Shown: positions 17,266 through 24,891, numbered from the stretch's first letter. The stretch is 49,701 nucleotides of DNA from Alphaproteobacteria bacterium (GCA_023259375.1 JAHFQC010000027.1:1-49701), one strand, 5' to 3'. The notes: generated by a model from the letters alone, not told the origin. Numbers and translations are program-made.

Positions 17266-18234
17266 ATGCCTAAGAATGACCGCCGGGGATCCCGGCCCCG
17301 CTCCGACAAGTCCGAAACTTCCCGATTCCAGGGCTCCAAGTCCGGCCCTCGCCCGCAAGGCGCCAAACCCCAAGGTCCCCGCCCGCAGGGCGCTAAACCG
17401 CAAGGCCCCCGCCCCCAAGGTGCCAAACCGCAGGGTCCTCGTCCGCAAGGCGCCAAACCGCAGGGTCCTCGTCCGCAAGGCGCAAAAGGTCCCCGCTCGC
17501 ATCGCCCAGAACGGGGCGAAGGCGGTCTTTGGCTTTACGGCTTGCACGCCGTCAAGGCGGCCCTTGGCAATCCGCAGCGCAAGGTCAAGCGCTGTCTGGT
17601 AACTGCACGCGCCGCCGAAGAAGTGGGCGCCAAGCTGCTCGACCGGGTGCGCTATGAAGTGAGCGACATCGACACCATCGCCCGTACCTTGCCGCCGGGC
17701 GCGGTGCATCAGGGCATTGCCCTGCTCTGCGAGTCCCTGGGCCGGCGCGATCTTGCCGACGTGCTGCAGCCCTCGGAGCGCCGCCGCATCGTGCTGGTGC
17801 TTGACCAGATTTCCGATCCGCATAATGCCGGCGCCATCCTGCGCACGGCGGCCGCATTCGGCGTCAGCGCCGTGGTCGTGCAGGACCGCAATTCTCCGCC
17901 GGAAGCCGGCGCCTTGGCCAAAGCCGCCTCGGGCGCGCTCGACATCATTCCGGTTGTCAGTGTTGTCAACATTTCGCGTGCCCTGGAAGAGCTGGAGAAG
18001 CTCGGCTTCTGGCGCGTCGCGCTGGCCGGCGACGGCGAAAGCTCCCTGAAAGATGCAGCCGCCGAGAATGGCGACATCGCGCTGGTGCTGGGCTCGGAAG
18101 GCTCAGGCATCCGTCGCCTGGTGCGCGAACACTGCGACGCCGCCGCGTACGTGCCGATCGACAAAGCGATGGAGAGCCTGAACGTCTCCAACGCCGCCGC
18201 GATCGCGATGTATGAACTCAGGCGAGAAGGCTAA
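17266..18234 (+). CDS. rlmB: TrmH/SpoU family rRNA 2'-O-methyltransferase, RlmB type
   Basis: The 322-residue protein has an 80-residue basic, repetitive N-terminal tail (five PQGAK-type units, residues 30-77), then a substrate-binding domain (LWLYGLHAVKAAL...), then a SPOUT methyltransferase domain with its three motifs: NAGAILRTAAAFG, VLGSEGSGI and VPIDKAMESLNVSNAAAIA. RlmB methylates G2251 of 23S rRNA; a tRNA target cannot be excluded by reading. The tail is not part of the E. coli enzyme. The C-terminal coding sequence has a decayed copy 180 bp downstream. Confidence 0.9.
   Translation: MPKNDRRGSRPRSDKSETSRFQGSKSGPRPQGAKPQGPRPQGAKPQGPRPQGAKPQGPRPQGAKPQGPRPQGAKGPRSHRPERGEGGLWLYGLHAVKAALGNPQRKVKRCLVTARAAEEVGAKLLDRVRYEVSDIDTIARTLPPGAVHQGIALLCESLGRRDLADVLQPSERRRIVLVLDQISDPHNAGAILRTAAAFGVSAVVVQDRNSPPEAGALAKAASGALDIIPVVSVVNISRALEELEKLGFWRVALAGDGESSLKDAAAENGDIALVLGSEGSGIRRLVREHCDAAAYVPIDKAMESLNVSNAAAIAMYELRREG
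17353..17496 (+). repeat. 30-bp in-frame tandem repeats in rlmB
   Basis: Four full 30-bp units and one partial unit encode PQGAKPQGPR. The units are nearly identical in DNA, differing mainly at third positions. Such arrays can change copy number by slippage without breaking the frame. The peptide is basic and proline-rich and is likely an unstructured RNA-binding tail. Confidence 0.95.
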
Positions 18235-18241
18235 ATACACT

Positions 18242-18391
18242 TGTCATCCCGGCCAAGCGCTTCGAAGCACAAAGTGCGCAGAAGGGCGCAGAGCCGGGAC
18301 CCACTTCAACGTCTGTCAGATTTCCGGGTGGATCCCGGATCGCGCCCGCATGCCAGATTGCAAAATCACCTCGGGCGCGTCCGGGATGACA
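18242..18391. repeat. 150-bp palindromic repeat element, family 1 copy A
   Basis: It is bounded by perfect 11-bp inverted ends TGTCATCCCGG (18242-18252) and CCGGGATGACA (18381-18391). Its left two thirds match 21456-21560 closely. There is no transposase, so it is a non-autonomous intergenic repeat of REP/MITE type. It lies between rlmB and the duplication scar. Confidence 0.85.
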
Positions 18392-18398
18392 GCGTGGT

Positions 18399-18431
18399 TC
18401 AGAACAACGCGGCGATGACGTCGTTGCCGCC
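18399..18431 (-). pseudogene. Remnant of the 3' end of the L,D-transpeptidase gene
   Basis: The first 26 bp (18399-18424) are identical to the end of the intact transpeptidase gene at 18806-18831, and the match continues after one mismatch. On the minus strand it encodes GGNDVIAALF-stop, against GGDDVIAALF-stop in the intact gene. It fuses directly into the rlmB remnant. Confidence 0.8.
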
Positions 18432-18518
18432 TACGTCCCGATCAACACCGCGATCGAAAACCTGAACGTCTCCAACGCCACGGCGATCGTGATGTATGAA
18501 CTCAGGCGGGAAAGCTAG
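18417..18518 (+). pseudogene. Remnant of the 3' end of rlmB
   Basis: Thirty-three codons plus TAG encode AAYVPINTAIENLNVSNATA followed by IVMYELRRES. This matches the last 33 residues of RlmB, including SPOUT motif 3, with about two thirds of positions identical. It has no start and no upstream domain. Together with the overlapping transpeptidase remnant it marks the junction of an old tandem duplication. Confidence 0.88.
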
Positions 18519-18784
18519 CGCGACGGGTTCAGTATCGCCCAAAGCTCGAGCGCGGGCCTGATCGCCAGACAGAGGGCCACCACGATCATCAGGCCCTCAA
18601 GCGTCCAGAACCGTGCGGGCTGCTCGTCGCGATAGATGGGGTTTCGCTGCCACCACCCGTTCAGGCAAACGCCGAAACGGAGATCCATGATGATTACGGC
18701 GGCGAAAATCGCGACCGGCAAGCACGACAGAATAAACGGGATCAAATCTGGCAAGCCCCCCTCCCCGCTTGAGCAACGCAGCAT
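18515..18784 (-). CDS. Small two-helix membrane protein, unknown function
   Basis: The 89-residue frame has two hydrophobic segments (about residues 14-34 and 65-85) separated by a short loop with charged and aromatic residues (CLNGWWQRNPIYRDEQPARF). The start is uncertain and no clear Shine-Dalgarno is seen. Its stop codon overlaps the rlmB remnant. I do not recognise the family. The membrane-protein-like composition favours a real gene, but it could be a chance frame. Confidence 0.4.
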   Translation of the reverse strand: MLRCSSGEGGLPDLIPFILSCLPVAIFAAVIIMDLRFGVCLNGWWQRNPIYRDEQPARFWTLEGLMIVVALCLAIRPALELWAILNPSR

Positions 18785-18805
18785 CCACTCTAGCGCAGAT
18801 GTTGC

Positions 18806-19912
18806 TCAGAACAACGCGGCGATGACGTCGTCGCCGCCCTTGTTCTCGATCAGCACCAGCACCTTGTAGCCTTCAGCGTAGCGCAGCTTGCCTTCCTTGT
18901 CGTGCATCAGAAGGCCTTCCTTCGACATCGTCGCGGTGCGGCGGTCGTAGGCGAACAGCGGGGTCAAGCCGCGATAGTTCGCCTTGATCAGGCGGAACAA
19001 CAGTTCGGCATTCTGCGGCGCCAGCCGGACGCAGCCTGCGCTGGCGCGATTGCCCAATAGCGCGACGTCCTCAGCCACCGCCGAGTGAATCGCGACGCCG
19101 GTCTGGCGGCCCTCGTTCTCCCACGAGAAGAACATCGCATAGGGCATCTTGTGGCCCCATTGCTGCGAGGTGTAGCGGCGATAGACGCGCTCGGGATCGA
19201 GCTGGAAATAACCGGTCGGCGTGTCGGTCTTCCACATCCGCGTGCCGTCGGGATTGGGCATCAGGACTTCGCGGCCGGTCGAGACCGGGAAATTGTAGGT
19301 CAGCTTGAGGTCGCCGCTGGTCTCTTTGGCGAAGACGAACATGCGCTGATGCCAGGGGCCGTGATCGGCTTTGCTGACATAAAGAAACAGCTCGAAATTA
19401 TCGTAGAGCTCGCGCGTCAGGCTGAGCTTGAGGTGATCGAGCACGCGCGCGATCTCGCCGGCCGACGGCGGCGTCGCGTCGGGCGCCGGCAGCAGTGGCG
19501 CATTCTCGGTTTCGGGCTGCTGCGCCAATTCCATCGCCGGTGCGGCCTTGGCCACCGGGTTCGGGGCGGTCGGAAGCGAAGGGCGCAGTTTCGGTGGCGC
19601 GGACAGCTTCGGTTTGACGGTCGCGACTTTGGGAGCAGCCGGTGCAATCCAGCGGGCGACTTCGGTCGCGGCTTGGTCCCAGAGTGTCGAGGTGGTTTTC
19701 ACCGTCCAAGTCCAGACGGGCTGGATCACGAAGTGGTCGGCTGCGCCGGCCGCGTTCACGAGCGCTCCGGGAGTGGCGTCGGCCACCTGTTTGGCACCGA
19801 CGGCCAGGGGCATATGCGCCTGCAAAGCAAGGCCGAAGCCGAGCGCCGATACGCCCAGCAGATAGAGGACGCTGAGCGTCCTCAAGCCCGCCACCAGACC
19901 CCTCTGTCTCAT
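18806..19912 (-). CDS. L,D-transpeptidase (YkuD domain), membrane-anchored
   Basis: The ATG at 19912 is chosen because a signal-anchor follows at once (MRQRGLVAGLRTLSVLYLLG); the frame stays open upstream to a GTG at 20005 that would add 31 unlikely residues. The 368-residue product has a Pro/Ala-rich linker (about residues 60-150) and a C-terminal YkuD domain with His276 (AIHSAV) and the catalytic Cys294 in ASAGCVRL. The usual SHGC His is Ala here, a variant I believe occurs in this family. It would form 3-3 peptidoglycan cross-links or attach proteins to the wall. Its last codons are duplicated at 18399-18431. Confidence 0.85.
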   Translation of the reverse strand: MRQRGLVAGLRTLSVLYLLGVSALGFGLALQAHMPLAVGAKQVADATPGALVNAAGAADHFVIQPVWTWTVKTTSTLWDQAATEVARWIAPAAPKVATVKPKLSAPPKLRPSLPTAPNPVAKAAPAMELAQQPETENAPLLPAPDATPPSAGEIARVLDHLKLSLTRELYDNFELFLYVSKADHGPWHQRMFVFAKETSGDLKLTYNFPVSTGREVLMPNPDGTRMWKTDTPTGYFQLDPERVYRRYTSQQWGHKMPYAMFFSWENEGRQTGVAIHSAVAEDVALLGNRASAGCVRLAPQNAELLFRLIKANYRGLTPLFAYDRRTATMSKEGLLMHDKEGKLRYAEGYKVLVLIENKGGDDVIAALF

Positions 19913-20169
19913 TACGGCACAATAACCGGAGTCCGTGCCGTTTGTCTTGGGGCGCCAAAGGCGAAGTGAGCGGAACTCCGGCACGCCGAGGTTCTGCCGC
20001 CACACCGCCTTCCGCTTAGCTGGCGCGGTCCTTGCGATACAAATTACGACAAGCGCCGCAAGGCCTCGGAAGGCCGGAAATCCGGCAAATCCTGCCCTAT
20101 CCGCCCGGCAACAACCGGCGCGGAAGGCAATTCCTTCCGGGTCCCGCGCGGCAAAGAGAGGGGGAGTTT

Positions 20170-20502
20170 ATGGTCGACAGTATCGGCAGTTTCAGTGCCA
20201 CCAATTATGCCGCATCCGTCGGTTTGACCCGTACGGCGAACAAATCCGACACCAATCTCGTTGGCAGCACCGAAGCGAAGCAGCCCAGTGCCGCGGAGAC
20301 GTTCAAAAAGTACATGGCGAAATCGCCCGCCGAGCGGATGGTCGAGAACTGGCTGAAGGCGCACAAGCTCGACGAAGAAAAGCTGAAGGCGATGAAGCCC
20401 GAAGAGCGCGAAGCGGTTATGAAGCAGATGCACGCCGAGATCGAACAGAACCTGAAAAATCAGACCGAGAAAAAAGGCGACATCCTCGACGTGACCGCCT
20501 GA
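20170..20502 (+). CDS. Small hypothetical protein (110 residues)
   Basis: The start is fixed by AGAGAGGGGGAG just before the ATG at 20170. The N-terminus is Ser/Thr/Asn-rich (MVDSIGSFSATNYAASVGLT) and the C-terminal two thirds is highly charged and helical (ERMVENWLKAHKLDEEKLKA, then a Met/Lys/Glu-rich helix). It has no signal peptide or membrane helix. I do not recognise a family. It stops 2 bp before the end of the convergent transporter gene. An inverted repeat GGAAGG/CCTTCC lies in the 257-bp gap upstream, which it shares with the divergent transpeptidase gene. Confidence 0.75.
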   Translation: MVDSIGSFSATNYAASVGLTRTANKSDTNLVGSTEAKQPSAAETFKKYMAKSPAERMVENWLKAHKLDEEKLKAMKPEEREAVMKQMHAEIEQNLKNQTEKKGDILDVTA

Positions 20503-20504
20503 GC

Positions 20505-21410
20505 TTAGTGCCCTGCCAATAGAACGCCCACCGTCACCACCACGGCGGCGATGCCCTTGTGCATGAGGCCCCGGCGCGAAATGTCCTCGCGCGACAGATG
20601 CGGCGCCAGCAGCGTCAGCGCGGCGCCGAACGCGACCACGAACAACGTGGTGGTCGACGACACCGCCGAGACCAGCGCCACCGGCGCCAGCATGGTGGCG
20701 TAGCGCACGCTCAAACCGCCGCAGAGATTGATCAGTTCGTTGGCGCCGCTGACGCCCAAAAGCGCGTGGGTGTGGGTGCGGATGAGATGGACAAACTGGC
20801 GGCGGATGCGCCCGATCGCCAGCAGCGCCAGGCCGAACAGCCCCTCGCCCACGAAGGTCCAGAACGTCGTGGTCCAGAACGCGTCTTCCACCGCGTAGAA
20901 TTTGAAGATCACGTTGGCGAGCGCCAGGATGAAGGTGCACGCCACCATGCCGAACACGATCGACAGCTTCAGTCCCTTGAAGCGCAGATCGGCGTCGAGC
21001 GACACGAACAGCACGCCGCCAACGATGAGCACCGCCCCGGCCGCACCGCGCAGGGTCAAGGTTTCACCGAGCATCGCCCAGGCCAGCAGGAAACTGAAAA
21101 TCGTGGTGAGCTGGAACATCGGCGCCACCACCGACGCCTCTTCGCTCTGAATGGCTCTGAGGTAGAACAGCATCGAGCCGATGTACATCACGCCCGAGAT
21201 CGTCATCACCGCGATGGCTTTCGGCGACGGCGCCAGAACGCCCGGCGCGAACCACCAGATCACCGGCAGAGCGGCGATGCCGACCAACGCCGTGAACAGC
21301 ATCAGCACGGCGGTGTCGCTGTCGGGGAAGTAGCGGTCGATGAGATACTTGTCGATGTGAACCGATACCGCCCACGCGACCGGTCCGAGAAAGGCAAAGA
21401 GAAGCCACAT
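20505..21410 (-). CDS. EamA/DMT superfamily transporter
   Basis: The 301-residue protein is very hydrophobic, with about ten transmembrane segments in two repeats, the pattern of EamA (drug/metabolite) exporters. Recognisable blocks are FYLRAIQSEEASVVAPMFQL and LAWAMLGETLTLRGAAGAVL in the first repeat and APVALVSAVSSTTTLFVVAF in the second. The substrate cannot be read from sequence. It stands alone between a convergent small gene and a repeat element. Confidence 0.88.
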   Translation of the reverse strand: MWLLFAFLGPVAWAVSVHIDKYLIDRYFPDSDTAVLMLFTALVGIAALPVIWWFAPGVLAPSPKAIAVMTISGVMYIGSMLFYLRAIQSEEASVVAPMFQLTTIFSFLLAWAMLGETLTLRGAAGAVLIVGGVLFVSLDADLRFKGLKLSIVFGMVACTFILALANVIFKFYAVEDAFWTTTFWTFVGEGLFGLALLAIGRIRRQFVHLIRTHTHALLGVSGANELINLCGGLSVRYATMLAPVALVSAVSSTTTLFVVAFGAALTLLAPHLSREDISRRGLMHKGIAAVVVTVGVLLAGH

Positions 21411-21455
21411 GGGTGGGTCCTGGGCGGATAGTGCGGGTGCTCGCCTAGCCTAGAT

Positions 21456-21560
21456 TGTCATCCCGGCCAAGCGCTGCGAAGCACGAAGTGCGGAGAAGCG
21501 CGCCGCGCCGGGACCCACTTCAACGCAAGTCAGATTTTGGAGTAGATCCCGGGTCGCGCC
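21456..21560. repeat. Palindromic repeat element, family 1 copy B (truncated)
   Basis: It starts with the same TGTCATCCCGG end as copy A and shares blocks GGGACCCACTTCAACG and GATCCCGG with it, but the match stops at 21560 and the right inverted end is missing. It lies upstream of the EamA gene, on the promoter side. Confidence 0.85.
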
Positions 21561-21674
21561 AATGTACCAACTTCACCATTTGGGTGGACGCGAGCCCCCT
21601 TCCCGGCTTCGCCGGACTTCCCCCACGCTCTGAGTGCCCATGCGAACATCGCCTCGCGCGTGGGGGCAGAAAAG

Positions 21675-21869
21675 TTATCCGTTCACGGCCTTGCGCCAGT
21701 CGGCGTCGTCTTCGTGGCCGGGGCGGTCGCGCAGGTGGGCGGCGTAGTCGCGATAGATGCGGGCGAGCTCCTCGATGTCGGCCCGCAAAATCGGATCCTG
21801 GGTGGCAAACGCCAGTCGCTCCGCCTCGCGGGCGCGGGTCTCGAATTCATTTGCGTCATGGAACATCAT
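21675..21869 (-). CDS. Small hypothetical helical protein (64 residues)
   Basis: A perfect Shine-Dalgarno CGGAGG (21878-21883) decides the start: ATG at 21869, with a second ATG immediately after. The peptide (MMFHDANEFETRAREAERLA, then an alpha-helical stretch with LRADIEELARIYRDYAAHL) resembles the small helical proteins common in alphaproteobacteria that carry REAERLA...LAR.Y patterns. Their function is unknown. It has no export signal. Confidence 0.7.
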   Translation of the reverse strand: MMFHDANEFETRAREAERLAFATQDPILRADIEELARIYRDYAAHLRDRPGHEDDADWRKAVNG

Positions 21870-22074
21870 TTTGGCCTCCGGACGATCTGTCACCTTTCAA
21901 GAACTATTCTAATTTAGAAGTACGCTTCGACCAATCTCAGCCGGGGCTCCCAGATGCCCCTGCGAAAGCGCGAAAATCGTCGCCATTTCAGCGGCTTGAT
22001 AGGGAAACGCGGCATCTCGCCTTGGCGTTGCGCCGCAGCGGCGGGACGCCGCACACGAGCACGATCACGGACAG

Positions 22075-22104
22075 TTGAGGTCATTTAGTTCGATATCGTA
22101 CTAT
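22075..22104 (+). promoter_or_regulatory. Promoter of the NTF2/PNPOx/marR operon
   Basis: TTGAGG (22075-22080) and TACTAT (22099-22104) are 18 bp apart, 30 bp upstream of the first gene. The palindromic operator covers the spacer and overlaps the -10 box. Confidence 0.6.
22086..22103 (+). promoter_or_regulatory. 18-bp palindromic operator, probable MarR site
   Basis: TAGTTCGATATCGTACTA is a palindrome with a single mismatched pair. It overlaps the -10 box of an operon whose third gene encodes a MarR regulator. MarR dimers bind such sites, and autoregulation is the usual arrangement. Binding here is inferred. Confidence 0.65.
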
Positions 22105-22133
22105 ACTCCATCGAACAATCAAGGAAGGTTCTC

Positions 22134-22583
22134 ATGCTCAAATTCATTATGGCCGCCGTCGCCTTGGCCGCAGCCGTCGCGCCCGCATCCGCGGCGGACG
22201 TTGCCGCCACCATCATCGCCATGGAGCGCGCCGCGCTCGACCGTTCGGACAAGGGAGACGTGAAGGGATTTCTCGAAATCTCGGCCCCCGACGTCGTCTA
22301 TCAGGATCCGGCGCTCGATGCCCCGCTGATCGGTCTGCCCGCCCTGACCGCCTACTACGCCAAATTTCCGGCCGACGGCGAGACGAACCACGGCGTGATG
22401 TCGAACGCCAACGTTCAGGTGCTGGGCGACGTGGCGGTGTTGTCGTTCCACTACGTCTCGCGGGCCGGTACCGCGAAAGAAATCTTTTGGAATTGCACCG
22501 AAGTCTATCGCAAGACAGACGGCAACTGGCGAATCGTCAATACTCACTGGTCGCTGACCAAGCCGCTGCCACAGAAACTTTGA
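22134..22583 (+). CDS. Exported SnoaL/NTF2-like protein (DUF4440 type)
   Basis: The 149-residue protein has a signal peptide (MLKFIMAAVALAAAVAPASA, cleavage after ASA) followed by one NTF2-like cone domain. The typical pattern is an N-terminal helix (AATIIAMERAALDRSDKGDV), FLEISAPDVVYQDP and the closing strands YRKTDGNWRIVNTHWS. Such domains bind small molecules or act as isomerases or hydrolases; the ligand is unknown. It has a strong ribosome-binding site (AAGGAAGG). Its stop overlaps the next start by one base (TGATG), so translation is coupled. Confidence 0.8.
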   Translation: MLKFIMAAVALAAAVAPASAADVAATIIAMERAALDRSDKGDVKGFLEISAPDVVYQDPALDAPLIGLPALTAYYAKFPADGETNHGVMSNANVQVLGDVAVLSFHYVSRAGTAKEIFWNCTEVYRKTDGNWRIVNTHWSLTKPLPQKL

Positions 22584-23029
22584 TGGTCGACAAGCACCAA
22601 GCGCTGAAAGTGATGAACGCCGCGCACGCGGTCTATCTGGCCACCATGTCGGCCGGTGGACCGCGGGTGCGGGCGCTGGTGAATCTGCGGCTGCGCTGGC
22701 GCTACCGCGGGCCGAGCCGGACGGCGCGGACCGACGACTTCACCGTCTATCTCGCCACCTCGCGGGCGTCCGACAAGATTGCCGAGATCACCGCCGATCC
22801 GCGGATCTCGGTCTATTACAGCCGCCCGCTCCTGTTCCGCGGCGTGATGCTGTGCGGCAAGGCGGAAGTGCTCGACGATCCCGATTTGAAGCGGGCGCTA
22901 TGGAGCGAGGACTGGCGGGTCTATTGGCCCGACGGCGCCGGCAATCCCGATTATGTCGTGATCCGCCTCAAGCCGAGTGAAATCCGCGGCTGGTGGGGCT
23001 CGAAACCTTTCACCATCGAGGCGCCATGA
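22583..23029 (+). CDS. Pyridoxamine 5'-phosphate oxidase-like flavin-binding protein
   Basis: The 148-residue split-barrel protein starts at the coupled ATG 22583. The pattern ALKVMNAAHAVYLATMSAGG, then DDFTVYLATSRASDKIAEI, then DPRISVYYSRP and GKAEVLDDPDLKRALW is that of general-stress-protein-26-like PNPOx domains. These bind FMN, F420 or haem and often reduce small molecules. The cofactor is not decided by reading. It lies between the NTF2-like gene and the MarR gene and overlaps both, so it is probably part of the same regulated response. Confidence 0.8.
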   Translation: MVDKHQALKVMNAAHAVYLATMSAGGPRVRALVNLRLRWRYRGPSRTARTDDFTVYLATSRASDKIAEITADPRISVYYSRPLLFRGVMLCGKAEVLDDPDLKRALWSEDWRVYWPDGAGNPDYVVIRLKPSEIRGWWGSKPFTIEAP

Positions 23030-23454
23030 GCACGGCGCGCCAGGGCGGTTTTCTGATCGCCAAGATCAATCAGGCGGCGGGGCGCATATTCGCGCGCATG
23101 CTGCGCGAGCGCGGCATCGACATCCATCCCGGCCACGGCCGCATCCTGTTCGTGCTGTGGCAGCACGGAGCGATGCCGATCCACGATCTGGCCCGGCGCG
23201 TCTCGCTGGGCAAATCCACCCTGACCAATGCGCTCGACCGGCTGGAAGCCTCGGGCGATGTCCGCCGGGTACGTTCCGACGCGGACCGCCGCTCGATTAC
23301 CGTCGAACTGACGCCCAAAACCGCCGAGACGAGGCAGGTCTACGAAGACGTGTCCCAGGCGATGAACGAGCAATTCTACCGCGAGATTTCCGACGCCGAG
23401 ATCGATGCCTTCGAAGCCACGCTGAAACGCATCCTCGTCAATCTGGAAGAATAG
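23026..23454 (+). CDS. MarR family transcriptional regulator
   Basis: The start at 23026 overlaps the previous stop (ATGA). The 142-residue protein has the MarR winged helix: an N-terminal dimerisation helix, the recognition region DLARRVSLGKSTLTNALDRL and the wing VRRVRSDADRRSITVELT. Being last in the operon behind a palindromic promoter suggests that it represses its own operon until a ligand binds. No Cys-based redox switch of the OhrR type is seen; the protein contains no Cys. Confidence 0.9.
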   Translation: MSTARQGGFLIAKINQAAGRIFARMLRERGIDIHPGHGRILFVLWQHGAMPIHDLARRVSLGKSTLTNALDRLEASGDVRRVRSDADRRSITVELTPKTAETRQVYEDVSQAMNEQFYREISDAEIDAFEATLKRILVNLEE

Positions 23455-23504
23455 CGAAAACCGCTCCGGGCGCGATATAACTCTCTCCTGCCCGGAGATT
23501 CCCC

Positions 23505-24890
23505 GTGACCCACGACGCTTCCCGAGAAAAGAAAACCGTCGCCATCTCCTCGATGGCGGCGAGCCTTGCCATGACCATCGGCAAATTTTCCGTCGGCCTG
23601 ATGACGGGCAGCCTGGGCCTGATTTCCGAAGGGCTGCATAGCCTCCTCGACTTCGGCGCCACCATCATGACCTATTTGGCGGTGCGCGTGTCCGACAAGC
23701 CGGCCGACGCCGAGCATCACTATGGCCATGGCAAGATCGAAGCCGTCGCCGCCCTGGGCGAAACCGTCCTGTTGTTCCTCACCTCGATCTGGATCATCTA
23801 CGAAGCAATTCACCGGCTGATGGCGCCGAAGATCGAAGTCGAAGCGACTTGGTGGTCGTTCGGCGTGATCATCGCCTCGATCGTGATCGACATTTCGCGC
23901 GCCCGCGCCCTGAAGCGTACCGCCGAGAGAACCAAAAGCATGGCACTCGAAGCCGACGCCCTGCACTTCTCCTCCGACGTGCTGTCGTCCAGCGTCGTGC
24001 TGGTCGGCCTCGGGTTCGTGGCGTTCGGCTGGCCGATCGGCGACCCCATCGCGGCTATCGGTGTTTCGATTTTCGTCTGCCGGGCCGGCTGGATGCTGGG
24101 ACGGCGCACCTTCGATACCTTGATCGATGCCGCTCCCGAAGGCGCGGCGGACCGGGTCCGGGCCATCGTGCGCGAGGTGCCGGGTGTGGCCGGCGTCGGC
24201 CGCGTGCGCATCCGTCCGGCGGGCAGCGTGTTCTTTATCGATGTCGACGTCGCGGTCGGCCGCGGCTGGCCGCTGAGCAAAGTCTTGAGCTTGAAACAGG
24301 CCGTCGCCGAAGCCATCCACGCCGCCATGTCCGAAGCGGAAATCACGGTCACCACCCATCCGCTGAAACTCAACGAAGAAACCATCCAGCAGCGCGCCCA
24401 GATCATCGCCGCCAACCACGGCGCGCAGGTCCATCACATCACCGCGCATCGGGTCGGAGAGAAACTGTCGGTCAGTTTCGATCTGGAAGTGGACGGCACG
24501 CTGGCCTTGAGCGACGCGCACCGCATCGCCTCGGAACTCGAAATCGATATGCGGTCGGAGTTCGGCCAGGAAACAGAAGTCGAAACCCATATCGAGCCGC
24601 TGCAGGACGCCACCATCGCCGGCGAAGACGCCAATAGCGAAACTTTGAAGGAAATTTCAGCGGCGCTGGAGAAGGCCGCGGCCGCAGACGGCGTGCTGTC
24701 GGATATTCATAACGTGCGGGCGCGGCAGACGGCGCAGGGATTGATTGTCATCTTCCATTGCCGCACGGCGCCCGAACGCACGGTGGCGGAAATTCATGGA
24801 ATCGTCGATGCTCTCGAGCGGCGTCTGCGCGCCGCCGTGCCCGGCATTTGGCGTATCGTCGCCCATGCCGAGCCCATCGGCGAAGCATAA
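23505..24890 (+). CDS. Cation diffusion facilitator transporter with extended C-terminus
   Basis: The start is GTG at 23505. Six transmembrane segments span about residues 12-200. The metal site has HxxxD in TM2 (His45, Asp49) and HxxxD in TM5 (His154, Asp158), the four-residue set typical of Zn/Cd transporters rather than Mn ones; the conserved HHYGHGKIE follows TM2. After the membrane part come three alpha/beta units at about residues 211-287, 291-366 and 378-459 that each resemble the CDF cytoplasmic dimerisation domain. Most CDF proteins have one and are near 300 residues; this one is 461. It would export divalent metal from the cytoplasm by proton antiport. Confidence 0.88.
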   Translation: MTHDASREKKTVAISSMAASLAMTIGKFSVGLMTGSLGLISEGLHSLLDFGATIMTYLAVRVSDKPADAEHHYGHGKIEAVAALGETVLLFLTSIWIIYEAIHRLMAPKIEVEATWWSFGVIIASIVIDISRARALKRTAERTKSMALEADALHFSSDVLSSSVVLVGLGFVAFGWPIGDPIAAIGVSIFVCRAGWMLGRRTFDTLIDAAPEGAADRVRAIVREVPGVAGVGRVRIRPAGSVFFIDVDVAVGRGWPLSKVLSLKQAVAEAIHAAMSEAEITVTTHPLKLNEETIQQRAQIIAANHGAQVHHITAHRVGEKLSVSFDLEVDGTLALSDAHRIASELEIDMRSEFGQETEVETHIEPLQDATIAGEDANSETLKEISAALEKAAAADGVLSDIHNVRARQTAQGLIVIFHCRTAPERTVAEIHGIVDALERRLRAAVPGIWRIVAHAEPIGEA

Positions 24891-24891
24891 T

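Noticed and set aside
17353..17496. Regular 30-bp repeats that might be a CRISPR array
   Set aside because: There are no spacers; the repeats are contiguous, in frame and inside rlmB.
18241..18465. Two similar reading frames starting MSSRPSA at 18241 and 21455 that look like a gene family
   Set aside because: Both lie on the palindromic repeat element, have no ribosome-binding site, and their similarity is explained by the repeat.
18806..19912. Inactive L,D-transpeptidase, because SHGC reads SAGC
   Set aside because: The Cys, the upstream His and the following Arg are present, and the His of SHGC varies in the family.
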